DNA of 64,000 nucleotides, taken from the NCBI GenBank assembly GCA_020002185.1, contig CM034543.1:10320758-10384757 (forward strand), read 5' to 3'. Below are positions 29,398-39,060 of this stretch, piece by piece. The stretch is from Paraescarpia echinospica (Eukaryota; Annelida; Polychaeta; Sabellida; Siboglinidae). The notes beneath the pieces are model-generated. The model saw nothing but the letters and a program-made list of their open reading frames with translations, did no database searches and was not told where the DNA came from. Both the position numbers and the translations under genes were made by a program. Positions within the stretch are counted from its first letter, which is position 1; each line of letters starts with the position of its first letter.

Positions 29398-31455
29398 TTG
29401 TACTATCTGGACATGGTGGAGATTTTGCTAGGCCTGTTTCGAGTATTAAGAGAGGGGCATTGGATGCTACACCTAGCATCTATTCGTGCAAGGATCCCAT
29501 GGAGTTTCGCATATGACAGGCTTAACTACACACGCTTCCTCCCGTACAACTGTGCTCAGATGACGCAAATACCCGCCGAACACCCGGATGTCCATGTTAA
29601 ATTTAGAGAATGTGGCTTTTCCGTTCAGTTCGGCTCCAGAAACCCTTTCGACCGAATCCCTGACGACCAGACGATTGAGGAAACGATCAACAAAGACTCC
29701 TAAACGCCTGGTGGAACAAAGAGGGTCAGTTTGAAATCAGGAGCTGTAGGCAAGTACTACCTAACAGCAGAGTACAGGACCACGTACTTGAGAGAGCTGA
29801 GAGAAATGCTTGGTCTAGGCAGTTCCAAGCTGGTTCATCCAGATCTCCAGATGTTTCGCATCCGGAAAGACAAGACATATGTCGAGTCTCTGGTTGACCT
29901 GTTGGAAAACAGCTGGCGGAATCCAATGTGTCTTGAAGAGACTGAACTTGTCAGCCTATCCAATAGCACTGTGGCCCCTGCAAATTTTAACAAGAATTTT
30001 GTGTGAGCTCATCAAGTAGGCGAAGAAGCATGCCAGACGTTCAAAAATGCACGCTTAGAAGAAGCTCCACCAACAAATAAATTCCACGACAAGATATCAA
30101 AGCAAAACTTGAAGACGTTCTCCAATGTTTCTCCAAAAAACGCCAGTGGAAGAAGAACAACCAAAGACGTGGTCCTAAAGGCTGAGATACATTTATTTGG
30201 CCACAAGATCCTTGTTGCTCAGAGTAGACAGCTGCATATGAGGGACGTCCTTGCTCACCGACTAGGCCCTTTATGCTGGGCACTCGCAAATGCAGATGGA
30301 TCTTTGAGGAAGACGAACAAGGCGGCACACGCTAAAGATTTGGAGAGAAACGTTTCACCAGCAGAAGATATCCCTGACCTATCAACCTGCGTCATTAACG
30401 GAATGAGCTTGGTGCAGAAGATGAACGGCAACAATAAAACGTTTCCCAGCTGGCAGAATCAGTTATTCCACTAGTCCTGCATGCTTGATCACAGGTTCAC
30501 ATGATTTATGTGGTATTCAACGTTTACCGGGAGACGTCTATCAAAAATGCTGAGACATGCAACCGGGAATCAAACACAGTTATCAAGTACAAGAACGTTG
30601 TAGGAGGCCACACTATCCAGCAGTGGAGGATCTTCCTGTGAAGCTCCTGCAACAAGTCCAGCCTGATCAAATTAATCGTCTAACAGTGGAAATTGCCGAC
30701 GTACAGGGAGAAGCTACACGTGTAATCTGTGAGGATGTCTGTTACCAGGTGACCAAAGATGAGGTCCACACAAGAAGAACCAGCTACTCGTGTGCTCCAA
30801 TACGCACCACTGCGTGCTGCAAAGGCCGAGTCAAAGGCAGTCCTAGTGACAGCCAAAGACACAGATATTATGTTGCTCTGCCTTGGTTTCAACAGAGACA
30901 TCCCTCGCTCTATCTGTCAGAAGTTTGAACCCTGAAACCTCACACGGTTCATCGACATTGAGAAACTGGCAAGTTCATTGGGAGACAGCATCTGCTCGCC
31001 CTAATTTGATTACAACCCACAGGCTGTGACTTCGTGAGTGTCCTGAAACTGATGAAAAGTGTCGCCTACTTGATGAGATATTCTGGGTGCACTGAAACGT
31101 AGGAAAAAGGACAACACGTACCGGGAGACTTTCAACCAATCCTGAGCAGTCTCTAAGCAGCCGCATGACAAAATACAGCTGTTTATCTGATGCATGTACG
31201 CAACAACTGTCAGCAGTGTCAATGAATGAACTTCGCTACCAAATCTTCTGTACCAAACGAGGAGAAGTCGAATCCAGCCAGCTTTCACCATGCAGGATTT
31301 GCCTCCACATTCTTCGCGCCAACTACCAAGCAGCAATCTGGAAGTGGTGCCTTCATACTCAGCCATATGTGCCACACCTGAAAGAGTGTAGATGGACGAC
31401 ATATGACGACGGTCATACGTCCATCGAGTGGATGCGCGCTCCTCCAGCCCAGTAG
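29398..31455 (+). pseudogene. Decayed gene of a widespread, repeat-type invertebrate protein family (function unknown)
   Basis: One frame runs from 29398 to 30474 with only two internal stops: TAA at 29701 and TGA at 30004 (the latter probably from CGA). Conserved-looking blocks are LREGHWMLHLASIRARIPW, LNYTRFLPYN, NPFDRIPDDQTIEETINKDS, LAHRLGPLCWALANADGSLR and NVSPAEDIPD. It then shifts frame (30557-30928: ESKAVLVTAKDTDIMLLCLG in a neighbouring frame) and ends in the first frame at 31165-31455 (NELRYQIFCTKRGEVESSQL, ILRANYQAAIWK, EWMRAPPA). From memory, similar multi-copy ORFs occur in coral, mollusc and echinoderm genomes. The 'DTD' block may be PIN- or nuclease-like, but no function is established. 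The stops and frameshifts make it a pseudogene. Confidence 0.7.
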
Positions 31456-31479
31456 GCAATTTTTGAACTGTTGTTATGC

Positions 31480-32130
31480 AAGTGCCTGCGTTCCTGCAAA
31501 CAGCCAGGTTGCACGTGCCGTGTCAATGGACTGACATGCACCAACATGTGAAAGTTACATCGTACAGAAATCAGAAGAAAGAACAATAGTTCGCAGTGGA
31601 ACTGGGCTCTGGTGATGGGGAAAGCGATGACGCTTATTGAACTGTGATGGGGATAGCGATGAAGCTGATTGAACTGATGAACAAGTTTATTATTCTGAAC
31701 TATAGATAAGTCGACGGGCGTCCTTGAAAAAAATGGCGGACAGTTGAATGAAGGGGAAAGTAAAAAAGTAATATATTTTAAATCGCCGTGCATAAAAAAA
31801 CTATATTTTGATGATAACTGTGTGGCTCAAGGTTACGTCGTTCTGCCATATATTCTGCCTATATTCGCCATCTTAAAAAAGTGGCGATAATATCAATGTC
31901 ATTGAAGTTCAACTTTTAAACTCGCTGTCCATAAGTCTATGCACTGGTGTTCACATTACTGCTGTTTTGACGACGGCCAAGTTTAAAAGTGGCGGATGTG
32001 AACGTCACATAAGGTCAAAGGTAAAATATTTGAAATCCATGGTCCCTAAAACCTATACGTGTGGTTCAATGTCAAGCAGCTTTTACAACATGAGGCAATT
32101 TGATTTGGCGGCCATTTTTATATATTTCTT
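31480..32130. repeat. 3' flank of the mobile-type gene with an inverted match to 44200-44310
   Basis: 'tttgaaatccatggtcccta', 'gtgtggttcaatgtcaagca' and 'caatttgatttggcggccat' (32025-32120) match the reverse complement of 44200-44310. This suggests the element carries related inverted ends. Several 'aaaaatggcgga' and 'aaagtggcgat' words recur inside it. Confidence 0.6.
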
Positions 32131-32410
32131 TGTGATATATGTATATATATTACATATACATATATATACATATATATATATATATATATGAATATATATA
32201 TATATATTACAAAGAAAGAAATATATGAATATATATATATATATATTACAAAGAAATAAATATATATAATATAATATATATACATATATATATATATATG
32301 TATTATATATATATATATATATCGTAGCGTATCGTGGGATCATCTGGGCAGCTACGTCTCGCAGAGATATGCTGAACTGAAGAAGATATATATATATATA
32401 TATATTTACA
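32131..32410. repeat. AT microsatellite block
   Basis: Repeated (AT)n runs with 'gaatatatat' and 'ttacaaagaaagaaata' interruptions. No gene. Confidence 0.9.
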
Positions 32411-32559
32411 TGAAGTTTGGAATGGTAAGGAGCATTTTCTTTTAACAATAATAATAAATGTAACAACAAGTTATAATAATAACAACTCTGCTATTAAATT
32501 TGGTTATCAATATCGCCGCGTTTATTTCGGGTTCTCTGCTGGCGTTTGACATTGGTGAT

Positions 32560-32913
32560 AATATACAATGTCGCTCACGAATAGTTCAGATGATCCCGTC
32601 AATTCAGTTGAATGCGATTTGACAGCTCAAGGCAGGTCAACAGTGAGAGCCTTGAAAACTGGTTCGAGGCAGTTGTACCAGGCGTCTCCGTTGAAGTTAT
32701 CAATCAGTTTCGGGAGGGACTTAATTGTTGACTCGAATAGTAGCTACAAAGAGGAAACACAAAATAATAATAATATTTTTAATAATTAATAATAATAACA
32801 ATAATAATATTAATAAGATAACTTCTTTTTCCCCTCAATCTTTTACCACCAAGTCCAGCGGCGCATCAAAACAAAAAGGGTTGGTCGAGATGCCAGGCTA
32901 TCAAGGTAAGTTC
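32560..32913 (+). other. Possible exon pair, unrecognised
   Basis: One segment (about 32628-32730) reads ESLENWFEAVVPGVSVEVIN then QFRE, which resembles the start of a SAM domain. A second (32855-32906) has a good acceptor (ttctttttcccctcaatc ... ccaccaag) and a good donor (ATCAAG|GTAAGTTC) and encodes SSGASKQKGLVEMPGYQ. The two are not clearly in the same gene and an (AAT)n repeat separates them. Confidence 0.35.
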
Positions 32914-33084
32914 ATAAATGACTACGGGATCGTTTATTATTTTCGAATGACCTTAAGATGGAGTAAGTTCAAAAAAGTCGATGCAGTAAAGCTTTAGTAT
33001 CAGTGTTAGTATTGAGTCTAGGGACAAAATATCAATCAGAACTGGATCAACATTTATACATAATTTGGACAATTGCTTTCAAAC

Positions 33085-33262
33085 TCGGGTAGAAGTAAAG
33101 ACATGAAGATGGAGATGGATTGGACATATCTTCAGAAAACAATAACGACAGCCACTGCCTGGAGGCTCTAACCTGGATGCCAGAAGGGAGGCTGAACGTG
33201 AGTCGTCCTAAGACAACCAGACGAAGAGAAAGAACACCTGGTATGAACAACGTAAAAATTAG
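33085..33262 (+). mobile_element. LINE ORF2 C-terminal tail fragment
   Basis: A degenerate plus-strand frame with MKMEMDWTYLQKT, then AWRL and further basic residues, matching the 'WxGHxxR ... GRPKxTW' tail of LINE reverse transcriptases after frameshifts. No other part of the element is present. Confidence 0.5.
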
Positions 33263-33384
33263 TGGCTAGCCAGAGATTTGACAGATTAAGATGCATTGCA
33301 GCCTTACTAACCATGAAGTCTGTAAAGTATAGGTAAGGTGGCATAATACAAGTTCGAAGGCCACATTATAAGAAGGACATAGAA

Positions 33385-33412
33385 ATGCTACCACTACTAC
33401 TACTACTACTAT

Positions 33413-33463
<51 letters not shown>
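33385..33463. repeat. (CTA)n trinucleotide repeat
   Basis: About 26 units of 'cta/act' in a row. The poly-Val minus-strand frame here is an artefact of this repeat. Confidence 0.95.
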
Positions 33464-33527
33464 GAATACAAAGCTGTGCAACGATGTTTTTTTCTTAACT
33501 GAAATATGACAGTAGATTTAACAAGAT

Positions 33528-33557
33528 TGCCATCCAGAGAATTAACTCTAGATGGCA
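33528..33557 (-). other. 3'-UTR hairpin of LINE copy C
   Basis: TGCCATC(T)AGAG and CTCTGGATGGCA pair around a short AT loop, the same structure as in copies A and B. Confidence 0.65.
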
Positions 33558-33604
33558 GGTGGACAAGGAAGCCCTTTGGCTTATCGAGAGTCCAACCCTT
33601 TTAT

Positions 33605-36284
33605 CTACATATATCCAGCCCTTCTGAGGTATGTGTCGATTTTATTTTTAAACATATTCACACTACTAGCACCCACACAATCATCAGATAATCTGTTCCA
33701 TTCATTCACAGTCCTTTGTGAAAATGAGAACTTTCTCACGTCTAATCTACACTGCTCCTTTACTAATGTAACTTCATGGCCTCTAGTCTTTCTATCTTTC
33801 TGAACTGAAAAAAACATATTTCAATCAATATTTTCATAACCATTCAATATTTTAAACACTTCTATCTGATCTCCTCTCAATCTTCTGGTCTCTAGTGTTG
33901 TTAAACCACATTCTTTTAGGCGTTTTTCATAACTAAGATCCCTCAGTTTTGATATAATTTTAGTCGCTCTCCTCTGTACTCTTTCTAGCATATCTATGTC
34001 CTTCTTGCGGTATGGCCTCCACGCTTGTATACAATATTCTAAATGAGGCCTAACTATTGTTTTGTACAGCGGTATTATTAGTTCTTTTTCTTTCTATGCT
34101 ATATTTCGCCTAATCAATCCAAGGATTTGATTTCCTTTTGAAGCTGCAATTCCACACTGCTCTGAAACCTCTATGTCAGCAACACCACTACAGCCCTAAA
34201 GTCTTTTCTTTAGCAGTAGTACTTTTAGTACAGTTCCCCCATTTTATATTTTACCTCTTCATTCCCATGACCTGTGTGGAGGCATCTACATTTCCCAAAA
34301 TTGAACACCATTTGCCACTTTTCAGACCATTTGATCAACCTATCAAGATCATCTTGTAAATGCTGTCTGTCTCCATCACTTTTAATCCTTCAAAACACTT
34401 TTGTATCATCCGCAAATTTTAACACCTTGCTTGTTATATCATCGTCCAAATCGTTGATATATATTAAGAATAATATAGGTCCTAGTACTGATCCCTGTGG
34501 AACTCCCACCTCAAACTGATTTCCAGTTTGAAGCTCCTCCCCTAATAACAACTACCCGTTGTCTTCTCTGTCAATCGTAGCCATTTTTCTATCCAGCAGT
34601 TAATTATACCCATTTCCTATGCCATGGGCTTTAGTTTAAGCAAAATCTCTGATGGCACTTTGTCGAAAGCTTTAAACATCTAAGTAGATACATCTACTGG
34701 TGACCATCATCACCCACTTAGTGATGTCTTCCAAAAACATAATATATTTGTTAAGCATGACCTCGCTTTAAAAAAACCATGTTGAGATGGGTTTATCAAG
34801 TTTTGTTTAACAAGAAAATCCACCATGTGATCTTTAATTAGTCTTTCTAATAATTTGCAAATCACTGATGTTAAACTCACTGGTCTATAGTTCTCCGACT
34901 TGTTTCTCGAACCTTTTTTAAATAATGGTATAATGTTTGCCTCTTTCCATTCTAAAGGAACCACTCCCTCTTCTAATGACAAATTGAAAACTGTTGCAAG
35001 CGGTATGCTAATTTGTTCTACAATTTCCAATAGTAGTTTGGGTGGAATACCATCCACCCCAGGTGATTTATTATCCTTCATAGCCCTTATTTTCTTTGGG
35101 GAACAGTCTGATTCTGCCCCTCAAACCTAGCCTCTGGTACTGAACTAGTGTCTTCTCTGGTAAACACTGAACTAAAAATAATTATTTAGGTCTTCAGCCA
35201 TTAAGAATCCTCGATATTATATTTCCAGCACTATCTTCTGTGAGGACCTAACTTGTCCTGAACTTTCAGTTTGCTTCGGAACATAATGACAAAAACTCTT
35301 GTTGTCATGTTTTATATTACAAGCTAATTTATGTTCATAGCTTCTCTTTGAATTTCTAATTTCAGCTGTAGCTTGGTTTAGTGCTTCTTTATAAAGGTTG
35401 TAGTCTTCGTCATTGCCAGTACGTCTATAAGACTTCCACATCATTTGTTTATACATAATTTTTCTAATGGCTTTCGATAAGTATTTCTTTCTGGTCCGTT
35501 TCCCTTGTTTTTTGAAGGGAACAAATTTATCTACGATGCACTCTATTTCATTCTTTAAGATATTCCAGCATTCTGTTGCTGTCTTATTCTTCAGTGTATT
35601 ATTCCAGCCTATCTTTGCTAAATATTTCCTCATTTCCTTATATCTTCCTTTGTGGAAATTTCTCCGGAACTGCTTTTTATTATTTCTTTCTGATTTCACT
35701 TTGATGGTAAAATGTATCTGGTTGTGATCACTACTTCCCAGAGGCTCACATAATTTAAAATTGTCAACTAATTCATTCTGTGAGGACAAAACTAAGTCTA
35801 ACACATTCTCTCCCCTGGTTGGTTCTAGCACATGTTGAGAAAGGAAACTATCTTGTACTAAAACTAAAAACTTGTGGTCCTCACTACCCATACTCTGTAG
35901 AGATTTCCATTTTATATGCCCATGATTAAAATCTCCCATAATAACACAGTCCCGTTTGCTCACTTCCCTTATAGCGTTTTGTATTTTTTCATTCTCTTCT
36001 ATGCTTGTGTTTGGACTTCGATAAACTAATCCAACCGTTAACGTTGAGTTTCCTGTAACTATGTTACACCAAACAGCTTCTTCGCAATCTGCTTCTCTGT
36101 CTAATTTTATTTCATTAGCCTGGATAGATTCTTTAATATATAAAATAACTCCACCTCCCCTTCTTCCTATTCTATCTTTCCTAAACATTACATATCCTGT
36201 CAGTCCCAATTCGGCATCTGATATATCGGTGGTTGCCCATGATTCTGTTATACCTATTATGTGAGGGTCAATATCTTCTACCAT
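33605..36284 (-). pseudogene. CR1-like LINE ORF2, copy C (frameshifted)
   Basis: Endonuclease, 36284-35217: GITESW (catalytic Glu), MGDFNHGHIKW and SSDHNQIHF are all present. RT: 35081-34710 (DNKSPGVDGIPPKLL, YRPVSLTSVICKLLERL), then frameshifts through motif A and motif C around 34690-34400. The C-terminal segment, 33817-33605 (RGHEVTLVKEQCRLD, NEWNRL), ends with LRRAGYM. Several small indels at 34150-34700 destroy the palm, so the copy is dead. Confidence 0.82.
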
Positions 36285-36447
36285 AATGTTTAGTTCATTT
36301 CTTTTGTTTACTATACTCCTTGCATTTAAACAAACACATTTATACCCGGCTTCAGAACAGTTTTCCAGACTGTTCTTTGCTGAATTATTTTTGCTGCCTT
36401 TATCTATGCCTCCAGTTTCAGGCTTCTCTGCGAGTCCCCCTGCGAAT

Positions 36448-37840
36448 TTAGTTTAAATAGATGCAACCTGTCCCACTGTCAACAGATCGCAGCAGATTCT
36501 CTGAGAATACTGCTGCCCCCTTTCCACTTAGATGGAGGCCATCTCTCATGTACATATCTTCTCTCCCAACAAAGTACTCCCATAAATCTAAGAATCCCAC
36601 GCCCTCTTCCTCACACATCTGCTCAACTAGTGCGTTGATCGCCATCCTCTTACAGTTTCTGTATCTTGCCCCCCTTCCTCCCATTACTGGCAAAATTCCT
36701 GAGATAATAACCTGTTCCACTCTTGTCTTCTTTAGCTTCCTCACTAGATGTCTGTACTTCTGAACTATACCAGTTGTTCCCTCCTTGTCTGCATTGTTTG
36801 TCCCAACGTGTACTAGTATAGACCCTCCCTTGCCATGCCCTAATACCTTCTCTACCCTTTCGTCACATGCTCTATCCTAGCCTCCGGTAGACATACAACA
36901 ACGTCCTTCCCCTCGCATATAGTCTTGTCTGTTTTTCTCAGAATTGAATCGCCCATAAACACTCTCTCTTTTCTCCTTGCCCCTCAATCACTGCCTCGGA
37001 GTAGCTCCTCCGGTTTGCATATGTCTGGTTGTTGTCTTTTCCTCTTGTCGTCTTCTCTCCTGTCACATTCTCTTCCATTCCCCTCTTTCCTGTCGCGTTT
37101 TCTCTTGTCCCCTTTCCTCCTGTCATCTTCTCTTCTAGCACATTTACTCTCACTTCCTTTCGTCCCTTCTTCTTTCCTCCCATCACATTTTCTTCTCTCC
37201 TCTCCCGTCCCTTTTCCCCGGCTACCTCCTTCACTACGGTCACTTTCTCCCCTGTCACCTTCACGTCTGTCATGTTTTCTGTTTTTTGCTGAACACTGTC
37301 TTCCATCAGTCTTCTGTCTCACAGTCTTACCAACTGCCTCTGTGGTATCTACCTCTTCACCACCTGTATCGCTGTCGTGTCTCTCCTCGTTCTCTACAGT
37401 CTGACTACCTGCTGATCTATCCCCACTGGCCCGTTTTCTTTTCCTCTGCTGAACACTTTTCCTCCGTCCCTCTGTTTTCTCAATGTCTTGTTCCTTCACA
37501 CCGGTCACCTTCCTTCCTCTCAGTCTCCTTTTTCAGTCTCCGTGTCACAACTCTGCTCCTTCTGTGTTGTAGAATTCTCAACTCTCTCCGCGTCATCCCT
37601 CTCTGCTCCATCTATTTCTATGTTGAGTCTCGCCTCCATCTCCTTCACTATATCCGTCAACTTACACACCTTCATCAGACATTCCACCCTCAAACACCCC
37701 ATACACCGAAAGGTGAATCCGTCATCTTTGGTCTCTGCCCATGATTTTGGACAGCCAGACAACGCAAAATCCACCCAGCTCTGGCAGTCGTTGCAAACTA
37801 GGTGTCGTTTTGCCCTGAGTTGCCGCTTGCAAGGTGCCAT
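36448..37840 (-). pseudogene. CR1-like LINE ORF1, copy C (frameshifted)
   Basis: It starts MAPCKRQLRAKRHLVCNDCQ, with the same zinc-finger-like Cys pattern as copy A (CNDC, then CMGC). The Lys/Glu/Arg-rich linker is broken into at least three frames (37840-37520, 37508-36984, 37306-36938). The esterase-like end at 36744-36448 keeps DGLHLSGKG; the GDSI block lies across a frameshift near 36945. The linker differs from copy A in length and sequence, so it evolves quickly. Confidence 0.8.
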
Positions 37841-38477
37841 ATCAGAATTTATTTATGTTCAAAGTAGTTTTATGTAGTCTTTGAAAAGACTTTTCTGTGT
37901 ACAATTTACACCAGATTGTTTAGGTTATAGGTAGTTATATTTGTTAACACACAGTGACACACCGTGCCTTACCTAGTTACGATGTCGATGACAATGTATT
38001 CAAGTTAGGCTTAGATACAAGGTAGTCTTTACAAAGACTGTTTCCTGTGTACTATTATACACTTTAAAAGATTGTTATTTCAGGTTTTAAATACTAATCT
38101 AACTACACCGATTATCTCAAATAACGCTATTCTATTGTCGTTCACGGTACGCTAACTTCGCCAGTGACCTACTTTGTAAACAACGTTCCGATTACATTAA
38201 CGTCCCCAATTATCGCTCGCAAATCGCCTACTTTTAATCTACCCTAGATTACTCCCTCTAGCTAACTTTTAACAAAAAATATTGCTTAATATATATCTAT
38301 AATTACGTTATGTATCCTATACGCTCAATAATATCACTTATCTTGATCAAATATCCTTATATTTTCGCAAGTTTGCTGCACCAAATTGAAATCAATTCAC
38401 CACCGGAAGTCCCCCAAATGCAATAGTTCTAAAAGGATGTAGTTTGGCGAAACTGCGAAACAGAGAACTCCACTCAC

Positions 38478-38694
38478 AAACAGATGTTCCCTCTTCACGC
38501 CGATTCTAGCGGCATGTTGCTTTGCTAGATGTGACGTAATTTCCTCCAAAAGAGGGATATCATTCAGTGCGTTGATACACAGGTCAAGGCCGATCATAAC
38601 CCTTAGGGCGTGTGCACCAAACTCCGCACTGTTAACGTCGTCTACGTTCACTTTGGATAACAGCGGCTTGATGGAAGGATCAATCTGCATCATC
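38478..38694 (-). CDS. Extracellular (annelid-type) globin, exon 2 of a second gene
   Basis: 217 nt with acceptor tcattacag and donor TTT|GTGAGT. It enters in phase 2 (globin B12.2 intron) and leaves in phase 0 (G7.0), as in other globin genes. The 72 codons align without gaps to exon 2 of the gene at 62565-63634, with 37 identities (51%), so the two are paralogues. Landmarks: FGAHALRVMIGLDLC (distal His, with Cys 11 residues later) and SHLAKQHAARIGV (proximal His). Exons 1 and 3 were not found: the upstream side is filled by LINE E and a gap, and LINE C sits in intron 2. Whether the gene is still functional is therefore unknown. Confidence 0.9.
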
Positions 38695-39060
38695 CTGTAA
38701 TGATGATCATGATCATGATTATAATAATAACAGTAATAATAATAGTAACAATATATGATGTAAACAGTTAAATGTATTTGCCGCTACAGAGCCTGAAAAG
38801 TACACAGAAAAACATATTATATTTAAATGCATATAAAACACTAAATGCTATCACTGTTACATATAATATTGCACTCTTTTATAGACGTAGGTGAACATTA
38901 AATTAAAAGCTGTAAAGTGCATATAAATCGATAAATATCATTAGCTCCTTATATGAGATGGCATAACCGAAATAGAAAATACAAATACAAAAAGACAGTT
39001 ATACGGATGCTTTTGTATTTTACTATCTTGTGTGTTGTATTGCAAATCCTGCAGAATTTT
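38695..39060. other. AT-rich intron 1 region of the second globin gene
   Basis: Contains short (AAT)n and (ATG/ATC)n runs (38700-38760). A TATA-like 'tctataaaag' on the minus strand near 38886 has no exon behind it, so it is not called a promoter. No exon 1 is seen. Confidence 0.5.

Larger units (their letters stand above)
33508..38390 (-). mobile_element. CR1-like LINE, copy C, nearly full length but frameshifted
   Basis: Minus-strand order: 5' UTR (about 38390-37841), ORF1 (37840-36448, broken), ORF2 (36284-33605, broken), a 3'-UTR hairpin (33528-33557) and an end near 33508 in an aatcttgtta-type tail. It is the only copy here with a complete endonuclease N-terminus, so it serves as the reference for the deletion in copy A. 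Its 5' end lies in the presumed intron 2 of the globin gene, about 90 bp past that gene's exon 2 donor and in the same orientation. Confidence 0.88.

Noticed and set aside
33266..33481. Poly-Val minus-strand protein
   Set aside because: Artefact of the (CTA)n repeat.
38877..38890. TATA promoter for the minus-strand globin gene
   Set aside because: A TATA-like word is present, but there is no coding exon 1 between it and exon 2.
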